64,000 nt of DNA, from contig CM055112.1 in the NCBI GenBank assembly GCA_029204225.1, positions 23,551,171-23,615,170 on the forward strand, in the 5' to 3' direction. Positions within the stretch are counted from its first letter, which is position 1; each line of letters begins with the position of its first letter. The stretch is from Diphasiastrum complanatum. Lineage: Eukaryota > Streptophyta > Lycopodiopsida > Lycopodiales > Lycopodiaceae. Below the pieces are notes generated by a model. It was not told the origin of the DNA and did no database searches. It saw only the letters and a program-made list of their open reading frames with translations. A program made the translations under genes and the position numbers. This document shows positions 14,573 through 29,200 of this stretch, one piece after another.

Positions 14573-16725
14573 GGATGGTACTCTACTTTATTTTTTCTAC
14601 TTGGAATCATAGGCTTTGCAAGGTATATGACCCTCAAAAGTTTTTGGTGGGAAAAGTTTAAGCCTCCACTTACATTTATTGCAATTTCACAGGTCAAGAT
14701 CACTTGTTTCTCATCCTACGGCTACAATCGGTTCCTTCCTCTACAAGTGATCTCACCTATAAAAAAGGTGGTGCGCTTCCTCTTCTCCTCCCATGCTCTC
14801 TTTCACTCTCCTCCTTCTCCACTTGGCAAGACAGGTCAGCGGCCTCCCTCCTATGATTGGAGAACGTTCTACTGTTCCTATGGTAAGCGCATTCTATACT
14901 TGTCTATTCTTGCTATCAGAACGATTGTCAAGCAAACATATTGCATATTTTTGGTAGGCGCGGTAGCGCGGCCTACTGCGCCGCATTTTTGATTATTTGC
15001 TTTGGATATGAATGCACATGAAGCACTATCGATTACCCTCTGTCAATCGCTGCTCAAATCTGTTTATACCACATCTATTCTTATGTGTTTAAGCATGACA
15101 TCGCTGGCCAGATGTATGATAAAGCCATCGCTGGCCAGATGTATTTTGAATGAATGTATGTAGCCATCGCTGGCCAGAAGCAAATGTTGGTTGACGCGCT
15201 GCCCATTGCTGCTCATTATAGTTATATTGAACCTGCCCACTCATGTTTATGCATGCTATTGCCTGCCATAAGAGATAGTACTCTCTGAGTACATGCTATC
15301 ATAAAACACACATAGTACCTAGCAACTGCTTCTCACTGGCTTCTTTCGGACTCGAGCACATGCTGATGACTCCGACGATGAGATTCCTATCCTTGTGCCA
15401 CTGCGGAAAAAGCCCAGATGTAGTCGCCACTTGCCTCCATCAAGGCCCACTGTACACTCCACTCAGTGGACACTTCACACTTACTTTCACTAATATGTAC
15501 TTATTCTCCACCTGGCCTAGGTTGTGGGCATTGGTACTTTTTTTGTAGTTCTTCTGTTAAACCTGGCCCGGGTTGTGGGCTTATTTCACTTTTGCTTTGT
15601 TCTACTTTCATCCGTAGCTAGTTTATAGCATTTTATGGCCATGTCCTCCTATGGATGATGCTCCCGCTGTTGCTTGTACATATTTTCTTTTTGGTCTTAT
15701 GCACCCACGCGTGCCCAAAAGACGTTAATAAAGCTCTCCTTCTTTCTTTCTTGCTCTCTCAACCGTACGTGGAGACGACAACTGCTCGTCCATACTCATT
15801 TCTTCGAGCTAGATATAGCAGGGTTCCCAGTTTTGCCAAATTATTTGGACTCAGGATTATCACACAGCGTCCGATTTACATTGGGAAAGCTCCGTGTATC
15901 ATCACATCAGCTAGCTATTGAGACAAGGAGATTTTGTGGTATTTCGAGAGAGGAGCAAATTTGCCAACTATGCTCTTTGGGTGAGGTGGAGTCTGAGGAG
16001 GGCTTTTCCTTTAGGTGCCCTAGATACTATGAGATTAGAGGAAGATACCATTGTCTGTTTCGCGACATGCCCAGCACACTACGATCACTCATAGCATATG
16101 AGGATTCCCGCTGCATTGCACTTATGATACAAGAGATGTTCCTACTATGACAAGACCTATGTCAGAAATCTCAGCAGAGTCATTCTATTTCTCAGCCTTG
16201 GATTACCTCTTTCTTCTCTAGGAGACGATCCCACCAGGATCCAGAGTTTGGGGATGAAGACAACATGCCCGTTCACAGAGATTAGAGACAACGCTCCATG
16301 CATATTCATGTTGTAGCTCGAGCTATCCGACCTATCATTAGGAAACACACATCTCACCCTCGTAGACGACGTCAGCAACAACCAGAAGTCCTCCATGTTG
16401 TAGCTCGTATCACATCCTTCTGTAGCATCAACAAGACAGGACATGATGATAGTGCTATATCTCATTCTTGACATTTAGTTGTATCTATGTGTCTACATAT
16501 TTCATCATGTGTATTTCAGTTTAGAGTATTTAGATATGTTGTTTTTCATTACTGTTTCGGAGACGTTTCATACGCTCCCACTATTACCATATACTTGACA
16601 TGTACATTTATTAGTCTTCTATGCCTTTTGGCATGAAAAAGACATTAGTAAAGCTCTCTCTCTCTCTCTATCTCTCTCTCTCACACACACACACATTATC
16701 TATCTCTTCCGCTCTCCCTTCTCTC

Positions 16726-16804
<79 letters not shown>

Positions 16805-19740
16805 AGCTTGAGCGGTTCTGCTTCAAGAAGCTCATCGGAGATGCTTGCAGTAAGTGTAGACTTTTTGATACCATTGTCACCCCCACAACCTTGTATGCAA
16901 CAGAGACATGGTGTACTAGTCTTCCTTCATCACGCTGGGCCAGCATTTCACGATTACAGACCACCCTGTTAGCTCGTATGATTTGGGCGAAGCCCTCAGT
17001 TCCACACTAGATCCTTCTTGCAGAGTTTGTCGTTCCACCCATTTAGATAGATGCCGCTTTATAGCTTATCACATATATTTAGAGAGTCTAGGCTTTGCCC
17101 GATGCAGATATGAGATATACACAGACAACACTTGTTTCCTCACACTCACTTCATGACCAAGGCTATCGACTGTCGTGGTTCTCCCAGACATCCCACTTCC
17201 TCCTTGAGTCATTTGGTATCTCCATTACAGAGCTCCCCTCAGGTACTCATCAATATATCAGGCGCGTCTGTTGTGGGTATTTCCTGCACAATAATGAACA
17301 AGTGGGTTCCCACCACTTGAAATACTGTTGGCCAAGCCTTACCTAGTGGGCCCCGCCACAGTACATTGTAAATAGGGTAATAAGTGCGAGGGCACTGGCG
17401 TCCTGCGTGTGTAAGCCCAACCCAATGAGCACACTAGTTAAAAAGTTTAAGTTGTGTTCTAGTGACTTGGGCCCTGGTTGTAAATAAACAAGTTTGAGGT
17501 CCAAGTTCACAAAGTATATGGTTCTATCCTACAGTCAGAGATCAGTACAGAGATGGATGCTAGATCACTCCATGCCATTGGACAGGCGGGTTTCAGACCG
17601 GGATATACTACATCGGATCATATCTTTACTTTGAGGTCCATCATTGAGGAGGCTAAGGCCAAGAGGGAGCGTGTATACTGCTGCTTTGTGGATTTCCGCA
17701 AGGCATTTGATTCTGTGCCTAGGCATCTATTGATACAGAGACTTCATGATCGGGGCTTTCAGGAGGATACTATACAGGCGGTAGTAGCATTGTACAGGCG
17801 AGTTATTGGCAGGGTCCGACTATCAGGAGTTATTTCACCGGAGGTGGTCAGTACTATTGGTGTCAAACAGGGATGTCCACTCTCTCCTACACTTTTTGGT
17901 CTTTACATTGACGAGCTAGAGCATGTTATACAGAGTGATGGAGGGGAGGGTTGTGCATTGGGCGACCTCATTATTGCTATTCTCCTTTATGCTGATGATG
18001 TGGTTTTGCTTTCACGGACGAGAGAGGGTTTGCAGCGACACTTAGATGCTCTTCTTTCTTTCTGCACACGGTGGGGTTTGTCGGTGAATGTGGCCAAGAC
18101 TAAGGTTATGGTGTTCAACACCTCTAGGTCTTTCATGATGCGGCAGGAGCTTCTATGGGATGGTCATCCCCTAGAGGTTGTTGATTCCTATACATATCTA
18201 GGATTACTATTCTCGGGGCCTACGTTCAGCATGAGACACGCAGCTATTTCCCGGGTACGGAAGGGCTATGCCTAACTGGTAGATTTGGAGAGACTATGTT
18301 TCAGCTCACACATCAGAGATGCGACTAGTAAGTGTCGGCTCTTTGACACTATGGTTGTGCCCTCAGCTATGTATGCTTTCGAGACATGGAGTACTGGTCT
18401 AACAGCTACTAATTGGACATATATCTCCTGGCTCCAAATTCGTCTGCTCTCCCGGATGATACAGGCTAAGCCCTCAGTACCACACCAGATTATCTTGGCG
18501 GAGTTCGTGGTCCCCCCCATTCAGATTGAGGCCTTATTCCATATTGTGACATTCATACAGAGGTTAGAGGATCTTCAGGACGGGGGTACACATTATGTAG
18601 TTGCAGCTTTATCTACATCCCGGCGCCTACACTCAGAGGGACACCTTTCTCATGGTACTCCCAGGCTTGCCGTCTCCTCTCCACATTGGGTATCCAGATT
18701 AGTGATCTACCTGCGGGCACCCACCAATACATCAGAGACCTCCTTTACAGATCATATCTTCATACCACTTGGCAGGGTCCATTGAGGACCAAGAGTGAGT
18801 TTTATCGTACACACTTTCTATCTCTTGATCTAGCTGGCTGCCCCATAGTATCTGGTTACTTGCTGAGGAGTATATCACATAGTCTGTGGATAGCGATGGG
18901 TCAGTTTCGGGTTTCTTCACATCAGCTGGCTATTGAGACTGGCAGATACAGTGGCACCCCACGAGAGGACCGGCTCTGTAGCATGTGTGTTATGCATGAG
19001 ACTGAGGACGAGTCACAATTCCTCTTCAGATGTCCAGCCTACTATGAGATACGGGGGCGGTACTACTGCTTGTTCAGAGAGCACCCAGTTACACTTTCTA
19101 CCTTGATATCTTATGAGGACCCTAGATGTGTCGCACTAATGATCCGAGAGATGTCAGACCTGAGGAGGAGGAGACTAGATGGTACACATTCCCTGACACA
19201 GCTGAGCATTGATAAGTGCATATCCTGTCGGAGACAGAGATCCGAGGTACCCATAGGCAGCGACTCAGATGGAGAGGCCGAGATTCCTGACTCCTTCGTA
19301 CACCGGCATCAGAGACCATGTCGACGGCCAGAGAGACAGTCAGTTATTAGATCACAGCCCAGAGCGCCACGGCAGCAGAGACGACACCGACGGCCTATCC
19401 GGCGACAGAGGTCCAGGGCACATCTAATCACACCTTCACAGCATACCATCCACCATTTCTTTCATGCTGATGGGCATCGTGATATATGATTCCAGGCTAT
19501 TGGATCCTGACTGGGCCAACTGTCTTTATGCATTGTATTTGCAGTTATTTAGTTTTATAGATGATTGAGCTTTAAGCTCCTATGTGCACACTTGACATGT
19601 ACCTTTTCTTAGTCCTATGTACCTTAGGGTATTCAAGGACATTAATAAAATCTTTCTTTCTTTCTTTCTTTCTCTCTCCCTACGTTGGGATAGAATAGCT
19701 TTGGGTAGGCGCTCGAGCCTCCAAGGCCTTTCTCAACCTA

Positions 19741-19791
<51 letters not shown>

Positions 19792-22700
19792 CTTGCTATG
19801 CAGGTGAAGGCGAGGTTGCCTCTCCCAGCGACGAACCTCTATACTACATTGACGACACAACAGCGTCTTATATCGGGCATATCTCGATCGTACTTGGAGG
19901 CAACAGCGTGGGGTTAAACCCGACTATTACTGGACTCACTTTATTGAGCTTGACATAACAGGGTTCCCAGTTTTGCCACACTATTTGGACTCGGGATTAT
20001 CACACTGCCTCAGATTTACATTGGGACACTCCGCGTATCATCACATCAGTTGGCTATTGAGACTAGGAGATTCCAGGGTATCCCGAGAGAGGAGCGGATT
20101 TGTCAGTTATGCTCCTTGGATGAGGTGGAGTCAGAGGAGCGCTTTTACGAGATCAGAGGGAGATACCACTGTTTGTTCCGTGACACACCTGTCACCCTAC
20201 GACCCCCCCTAGCCTATGAGGACTCCTGATGTGCTACACTCATGATACGAGAGATGTTTATACTACGACAGGACTTGTGTCAGACAGCCCAGAGAGTCAT
20301 GTTTCTCAGCCTCAGATCACTTCTTTCTTCTCCAGGAGGAGAGGACGAGACCTAGTATTTGATGATGATGATGATGGTGATGATGACTTACCTGCCCACA
20401 GTGATCGGAGACAGTGTCCCACACATACCCATGTTGCAGCACGAGCTACTCGACTTATCACGAGGAGACTTCCTCACCCTCCTAGACGACCTCAAAGACC
20501 ACTAGTGGCCAGTGGCCCTCCATGCGGCCCGTATTACATGCTTTTTTAGCATCAGCAGGACAGGATTGGATAATAGTGTCATACCCCACTCATGAATGCT
20601 CCCACATGTTTCATATATCCTCACATCTATTTCAGTTCATAGCTTTGGATTTCTTATTTCTGTTACCGTTTTGGAGACGTTTCATACGCTCCCATTGTTA
20701 CCACATACTTGACATGTACATTTACTAGTCTTATATGCCTATTGGCATGGAAAAGACATTAATAAAGCTTTCTTTCTTTCTTTCTTTCTTTCTCTCTCTC
20801 TCCATCTCCACCTCCATCTCCATATCCACCTCCACACTTCCATCTCCATCACCATCTCCATCTCCACGCTTCCATCTCCATCTCCACACAACCATCTCTC
20901 CTCATTGCTTCCATCTCCATGCAACTCTCACTTCTTTCTAGCTTTCTATGTGGCTACATCTACCTTTTACTTTTTTGCATCACTTTTAGCTACTCTAAGC
21001 TTGTTTCTCAACAATTTGAGTTTTGAAAATTTGATTTTTCTCGATCTCAAATTTTTTGCAGTCTGTAAAATCGGTACAATAGGTACGGATCCGTACTGTA
21101 CTGCAATTACAGGCTGACGAATGCGTAGTGCTCTATCTTACCTTCGATCTGAATCAATTTTCAGGTCAATCGGACTTTGTATGAAAAAGTTACGCTCATT
21201 TTCGTAAAACTGCTTGATTAGGGTTTTGTTGCCTCTCTGAGCTATCTCCTGCACTTTGTTTCGCTTGCCTCCAGGCTTTGTCTTGCACACAAAGCGTGCT
21301 AAGAAGTTTATGTCTACAGGCTCTTGCAAACGTCTTCGTACTTTGGAAATTGCGTCCACTATGCCTACCGATTCTGTCAGTGCTCGACAACCACAGGTCG
21401 CTGCTTCGTCCTCAGCTGCTATGGGAGACACATGCCACACCTAAACGCGACACCCCACTCCTGAGAACATCTCCTCGCTGAATGAGTACATTTCTAAGCA
21501 ATTTGCCGCTTTTCTCTCACAACTCAATGAACTTCGTGCGGATTTGCTTACTAAGACTGCCACGATTGACGCTCAACAGACTGAAATTGCTTCTCTTCGT
21601 GCTGCGCTTAGTGCTTTGCAGAGGGACATCATCCCTAATATCTCCCGTGCTTATTTGTCAAATTCAAAACTATGGACGACCGGCAGACAGTTCTTCGTGC
21701 ACGTCGTACTCTTCGTGGCTCTCAGATTTACATAGATGATGATCTTACTCACTGCCAATGGTTACAGCGTAAAACTATTATTCAGGAGGCAAGGACAAAA
21801 CAACAGCGGGTGGTATTCACAAATGGCAACCCTCGCTTTTTCTCCAAGCGTCAATAGGAAGTTGCGGTACTCGGGCATGTGAGCAGCCCGATAGCCCCGG
21901 TTGTGTTTAGCTGATTTCTACTTTTTGCAGAGACATATGAATCTTCCACACACTCACGTCCGCACATTTTCTGGTTTTCAGTGGATTTCTGCTCCACGGG
22001 ATTGGGCAGGCATTTCCCGCATTCAGGCCACTATGTTGGGTCGCATGATATGTGCCAAGGCTACCACCCCTCATGATATCCTATGTGCTGAGTTTGCTAC
22101 TCCTCCGATCATCCTTGAGGGCTTTTCCGCCTTATTCTTTTTCTTCAGCAGATTCAGGAGATTCGTGCATCCCACCCGGATAGATACATAGTTGCTGCGG
22201 TTACTTCTTCACGTGTCCTAGCAGATTCCCATGCCAAGCTCTCCTGGTACCAGCAGGTGTCTGATCTCTTACGACGTCTGGGGATCTCTATCATGGATCT
22301 TCCTCGTGGTACGCATTCATATATCCGAGGCTATTTATTCTGTCGATATATGCAGCAGACTTGGAGCTCCCTCCCACCTTCCCGCATTCGACTGAGCTCC
22401 TCTCTCTGGATCCTTCTGGTTTGCCATTGTTGCCGCTCTATCTCTCATAGCCCCTATCACACTGCCTGCACTATCGTCTTGGGCAGTTGCGCATTTTCTC
22501 TCATCAGCTTGCTATTGAGGCCGGTTGTGCATGGGATATCCCCCGGGAGCATCGTCTATGTCGCTTGTGCTCGTTGCAAAAGGTGGAAGATGAAGCTCAT
22601 TTCCTCCTCAGATGTCCGTTGTATTATGAGATATGGGGGAGGTATAATTGTCTCTTTCGCGATGGCCCGCATACACTTTGCAGTTTTGTCTCCTATCCTG

Positions 22701-23186
22701 ATGCTCGTTGCTTGGGACTTCTTGTTCGTGAGATGCTTACTCTCCATCAGTCTCATCTGGCCTGTACCAAATCACCTAGGGTTCGACTCGCAGCAGCTGC
22801 TTCTTTCGGACTCGAGCACATGCTGATGTGATGAGATTCCTATCCCTATGCCACCACAGAAAAAGCCCAGATGTAGTCGCCACTTGCCTCCATCAGGGCC
22901 CACTGTACACTCCACTTAGCGGACACTTCACACTTACTTTCGCTGATATGTACTTATTCTCCACCTGGCCTGGGTTGTGGGCACTGGTACTTTTCCTGTA
23001 GTTCTTCTGTTATACCTGGCCCGGGTTGTGGGCTTATTTCACTTCTGCTTTGTTCTACTTTCATTCGTAGCTAGTTTATAGCATTTTACGGGCCACATCC
23101 TCCTATGGATGATGCTCCCACTATTGCTTGTACATATTTTCTTTTTGGTCTTATGCACCCACGGGTGCCCAAAAGATGTTAATAAA

Positions 23187-23246
<60 letters not shown>

Positions 23247-26200
23247 CTACACCTTGCTAACAAGTTGAAGGTGACATACCACTCCCTTAGGAACACAACT
23301 ACTACGTGACAGGCGAGCTACAAGTGTCAAAACCCTAACTCACTATACTCTCTCTCCCCTAATTTCTAGATTCTAACTAGTAACACCTAATTAGTAAATT
23401 CTAGATTCTAAGTTAGGTTTTAATGCCCTTTTCACAACACTCCTCAAAATGTCAAAACCCCTCTCACAATGCACATTCCACAATGTCAAGATTCAAAGCA
23501 ATTTTCAAAACTCCTATGATCTATCAACTCACTCTCACCCCTACACCCTAAACCCCCCTCACACTCTCAAGAAACTTTTCTCCCTACTAGCAAATAGCTA
23601 GGCCACCTCACACCACTCCCACACCCCCTCCAATATGCCCGAATTTCTCTGGCTACCTCACTTCTCACCCTCACCATACATTTCTCTATCTCTCTCACAG
23701 TCTCACACCCAAAATGAGCATAATCTACCTTTTTACATCAAAGCTTGTCATTTACTTATAATCCTACCTCAGTGTGAACATGTTGGACTTATAGATTGTA
23801 AATTGTCAATATTTAAATGGTCACACAGGTCTATGGTGTTTTGCTAGAAAATATAAATAGCAAGTTTTAGTGAACCTGTTGACCTGCTTGTATTTAAAAC
23901 AAGGTATGGAGTCTTGATTTAGAGGCTATTGGACTAGACTCCTAAAAAGTAGGATAGTGGTCTTGATTTAGAGGCTATCGGACTAGACTCCTAAACAATA
24001 GGATAGTTGATCAATCAACAGGACACATGTCATATGTGTATTGGGACACTAAGTCCAGTGTACGATGCTTGCTTGCCAGATGTGTCAGGGTATTGCCAAG
24101 TGGCAAGGGTCGATTTTGCATGGAGTTTGCCATGTGTTGACACTAGAAAGTGTCAAGGTCAAGTCGGTGCTTGAGGTAGAGGGGCGTGGAAGCTAAAGGC
24201 AAAGAACATCTTTGATATGCCTCACCCTGTGCTACTATGCAATTATGGATGCAAGGAGACTTTGTAGCAGTGATCTTTAGCGTTTTGATAGAATCATGCT
24301 ATGTGCTATTAGGAGAAATCAATAAAGTGGTTATTTGGTGCACACAGTGTCTTTCAAAGCTTTGTTGGCTTAGCTTTGTGAGAGGGCCAGTTTGAACCAA
24401 AATCTGTTTGAATCGGCCTTGAACTTTTTGAACATTTCAAATGGCAGTTCGAGGTTCAAACCACAATTCATGGAAACTATGTTATAGAGAGAGACAGAAA
24501 CACTATTGTTCCTCCTTTCTCTTGGGATTTCAGTAGGAAGATACAGGGGATACAGGGGAAAGGTTGGTGGAGTCAATTGGAGGCAGCCTACAATTATTGG
24601 ATAGTAAATAGTAAGTTCTCACTTGAAACTTTTAACATCTAGATCCTAACTCCTAATAGTTGAATCGTGACTCTCAACTATTATGAGATTTATCCACCCC
24701 TACCATGACTTTGTGACTTATGAAATTTATTATTTATCATCATATCATCACTAATTTTCACTGATCGGTTCTTATATTTTATCATGATTTGAAACTTGAG
24801 TATCGTTAGTTGTAATTTGTGTTTGAAATTTTATCATTTGAATTTTATGGTCCGATAGATTCTAATGATTCTTATTAAGTAACAGGTTGGACTTCGAAGT
24901 TTGGAAGAAAGAAGAAAGCTTTATTAAGGTCTTTTAATGCCAAAAACGTTTGATAAGTTTAGAAAGGAGCATATACATGTCTCCATAAACAAACTACTAC
25001 TAAACTAACAAAACTAGACAGAACTCTACTCTCATGAATGACATATCTAAGAGAAAGACAAAGTGGATACAACATAGTGCACACATGGAACTTAAGAGGA
25101 AATGAACCTGGGGGCCTGGGATAACAAGAATTGCAAGAATTAAAATGGATTGAGGATTCTGGATAATGATAGTAGATAAAGTTCAAGGTTTCCAAAAACA
25201 ATTTGAATAGACAATTCAAACTAGCTGATTTGTCTATTTGAATAGGGAAAGAATCGTCCCAAAATCCCAGCTAGGTTTGAACATTCAATAGTAAAATAAT
25301 TGGCCTTTAGGGTTGTTATTTTGGTACTTAGTATACATTATTGGGGTTTTGTTCAAAAACCTTAAACAATTTATCTTTTTTTTGGTTCAATTGTGTTCAA
25401 ACCGGTTCACGGTTCAAACACAACAAAACCAATTCGAATTGGTTTGAATTGGACGAATTGGCTAGAAATGTTACTCTAAACTCTCTCTAGAATGGGCTTC
25501 GATACCAATTGTTACAAACCTCTCACCAAATACATGGCATCAAATAGTGGGTGATCAATCTACTTGCCATGCATACTCTCTATGATCCATGAATATTGAG
25601 TGACTCATAGGGTACCACCCTCATGCCCCATCATGGACCTGTGACCCGCTTGGTCACCTTGGCTACATGTCGGCTAGCATCTCCTCGCACACTGACGGCT
25701 AGGGCCCAGACAATCACAATCATCTACTTCTCTAATAGCTTGTTAAGCGGTCACACTGAGTCATGACTTGTGACACACAAGTTCCACGGGTGTCCCCTTT
25801 AATTACCAATCATCACCAACCCATGGCCTTGGGCCCTCTGGTGACCAGCCATGCGGAGGTCACATTAGAATTGTTATGTTGTCGTGGCACAAGATCTATA
25901 AAGAACAAAGATTTAGGGTACATCTCATGCAACACCAGCATGTCTAGGGGAACCCCCAAATATTTTACCTGAGAGAGAAGATGATGCAAAAGAGCCCACA
26001 ACTCAGGATCAGCTTACAAAAGCATTAGCAGCCGATGAGACATTGGCACTTGTATCTACATTGTACCAAGTTCGATGGGTCACAAGATCTTATCGATGTA
26101 ATGGAGGACTAGTCTCCATGATATGAGGTTCCTACAAATCATATCTATAAAGTTCAAGTAGAGACACATGCTCCTCTCATGATTACTATACATACTAGAA

Positions 26201-29200
26201 TTCTCATAACCTTATAGCAGCTCCTCATTCTATAGATCATTTCTAGTCAGAATTGTCCAAGTATAAGTGATCTCGGTTACTTTGATTCCTTCTACAATGC
26301 TACTGACAAAGCCCTACAACTGACTACATTTGTTGTTCTTCATTGGTGCAATCAATTCCTAATGATGTGGTGCTTAATGTAATGCTAAATTTGTAATACC
26401 ACTATCTACAAATGGATGAAATTTTGAGTAGCTTATCAAAGAGGTTTGGAGATTATTTGCATCCTTGCATGTTGTAATCTACAATATACCAAGAAAAAAT
26501 GTTTTCTAATGCATTGACAATCATGTGTTGTACAACTTTTGCTTCTTTAAGCAACGCTCATGTTTATTCTTTTATCATGTGTGCCTACCCCCTCAACTTC
26601 TTTGCCAAGTACTGGCCTACGCTTTAAAGAGCAACCTTAAGTTCATAATTTTCCAAAGAAGACACTTAATATTTTGCTCTAAGATGGTGATTGTGAAAGC
26701 TTTAGTGAAATATTCTTGTTAAAAACAAGCTATTTGTGTGGTTTATAAGCATAAGGAGAAAAATATCAATACTAGGCAAAAGTTTAGCTTCTAGGAAATA
26801 TTGATTAAAGACATGTATTTGCAAAATAGAAGTTAGAACTTAACTCGGACGTTACCTGTGGCACAGTTTTAAATGCCCAAGAGACCATGAACAGCAACAC
26901 AGCTGCAACAAAAGCACAAATATACCTTTTCATGTTAAAAAGTCTAAAAGATCCCACACATACATTAACATGTTGAAGTGATTTAACTATCTTGTACCGA
27001 GCATTGAACTCTAGTAGTCATGTGTAGAACAAAAATCTTTGCGTCCTCACTTGCAAAAGTGGCATTCAAATCTCGTAGAATATTAGTACGTACGCCTCCA
27101 GGATGTAGAGCATTTGCAGTCACATTTACACTTTTCTCCTATCTTAATGGAAAACAACAAGATCAGTCAGTTAGAAGATAAGCCCTATGTTTGAGAAAAA
27201 CGTAAATACAATATGCTCTTTATCAAATCTGGTGATAATCATGCACATTCTCGAGTGCCTATTGTCAATCTAGAATACAAATAGAACCAATAATGCTCGA
27301 CATCAATAAAAATGGCCTAATACAATCTTTCTCTTTAGGAAAGGAGTTCAATACTTCAAAAAAAATGATAAGTATGCGATTATGTCAACTGCAAATCTTG
27401 GTCATGTTCAATAAGTATATTAAGAAAACCTTGCATACTAAAAATTCATCTTCTCCCAAAATCTCTTCCACCAAAAACTGTGCACATTAGTGGAATGTCC
27501 ATGTCCTGCACTCTACCTACTGCCCATTTCTCACTATTCTATCCACACTGCTCCTTCCTGGTGTGATAAAACACCCTATCGTGCGACTGCTACCATTTAA
27601 TCACATTTGGCTATGAGTATCAATAAAAGCAATTCTGCCTTGTCACAACCGTTTCACCATGAGTTTACTTGCCATCATTTCTAAAACTCTTGATAATGTT
27701 CAACATGGTAAAAACAAGGAATATGGTACGAAAGATCAGCTTGGAACGTAATAGAGAAAATATTCATTTCAATTGATAAAAACTACAATTGCCTCAAGCT
27801 GATCAAGGAAGGATCTAAACAACCTCTATCTAGACAATACTACATTTCACAAAGACAATTATCGACTATTGGGTCCAGACAATACATGGATTACAAGGCC
27901 TACTTTCATTTATTTGTTGGCCACGAGTCCTTTTGTTTAATGTCCAAATTACATTGTAAATATTAGTTGCCTAAATTTGAGATGACTACGGATATATTGG
28001 GTCTCATGAGAGTCTGCTAGACTGATCTCCTAAAATGTAGGAGGGTTGACCGGTCAACAAGACCCATGTCATATGCTCGCTGGGACACTTGGTCCAATGT
28101 ATGAGTGACGGACGTTCAATTGGGACGATCAATTGCCTGGTCAACAGGACGTGTCGTATGCTCACTGGGACACTTGGTCTAGTATGAGTTCAATACATTT
28201 CAAACAATCTACCTAATAGTTTGCCTATGTGTCAAAGTTCTGCCAAGTGGCAAGCATTAGCTATGCATGGAGTTTTCCATGTGTCGACATTAGGATGTGT
28301 TAGATCAACTACAGACATGCACAATGATCAGTGTTGAGAGGTTTACTCAATGCTAATCCAAGCACTTAGTTACACTAAGTAGTAAGAACTAATTTATAAA
28401 ATGGCGTGCCAAGTAATTAATCTGTTGGCTTATAATCTTGATTTTTGAAGTTAACCTTTTGAGTGTTCTAGTGTTCAAGGTTGCAACTTGCTAGTCCGTG
28501 CCAGTGCTCGTTGCTTGTTTAACTAACATTCCTAGCCAGTCTTGATTCCTTTCCTTAATTGTGACATGTTCCCAAGCTACTAGAGACAAGGAGCCCACTG
28601 TGGACTCTGGTGAAGAGACATCAGAGAGGAGGAATATGTGGAGTATGAGACGAGGGGGAGTCTAAGTGATCATCAAGAGATGTTTTGCAAGCACCAAAGC
28701 TCCTAAGAAGGGCTAGGAGGCATTTGTAGGGAGTCAGGATGTAGACTCTGGAGCATTGTAGATCATTGACATTTGCAGTGTAGTTACTAGAATTTTATTA
28801 GGACATATATAGATAGTACACTCTATAGTGCTCATTGTAAACTATAATATATTGTACCTTCTATGAACGAACTCTAGAATACAGACTCCATGCTAGTAAT
28901 AATATACTACAAGAACTTTCATGATTTGCAGTTATAATTCATTGTTCATCTTATATTGATATGTTATTACGTTGGACTTTTTTATTTATGTGAAATCTCA
29001 AATGTCCTTGACTCATTTAATCTTTGAAGTTTTGCAAATTGCAATCCAAAATTTAGCACTAAATGGTGAATAGTGAAGTTCTAAGTTCTTAGCAATAAGT
29101 ACTACCTACAGATCACTAATAGATCAATGAGTCAAGATCGAAATTTTAATTTTGATAAACCATAAGTTAGCCATTGATGTATCATGAATCATGAATGAAA

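Larger units (their letters stand above)
23244..25509. other. Intron 7, 5' half, no gene recognised
   Basis: A TC/CA-rich stretch to about 23700, then a 49-bp tandem duplication and a dispersed repeat, then AT-rich sequence. Open frames such as the one at 24959-25219 (minus) show no family features. Confidence 0.45.

Noticed and set aside
15099-15177. CRISPR-like short repeats
   Set aside because: Only three imperfect copies, unequal spacing and a plant nuclear context.
23039-23296. Frames with long (Arg-Glu)n or (Ser-Leu)n runs (also at 14513, 16621, 56821, 57895)
   Set aside because: These are translations of TC/GA microsatellites fused to chance flanks; the runs have no protein meaning.
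24959-25219. 86-residue minus-strand frame in intron 7
   Set aside because: Composition looks random, there is no family resemblance and no adjoining exon signals.
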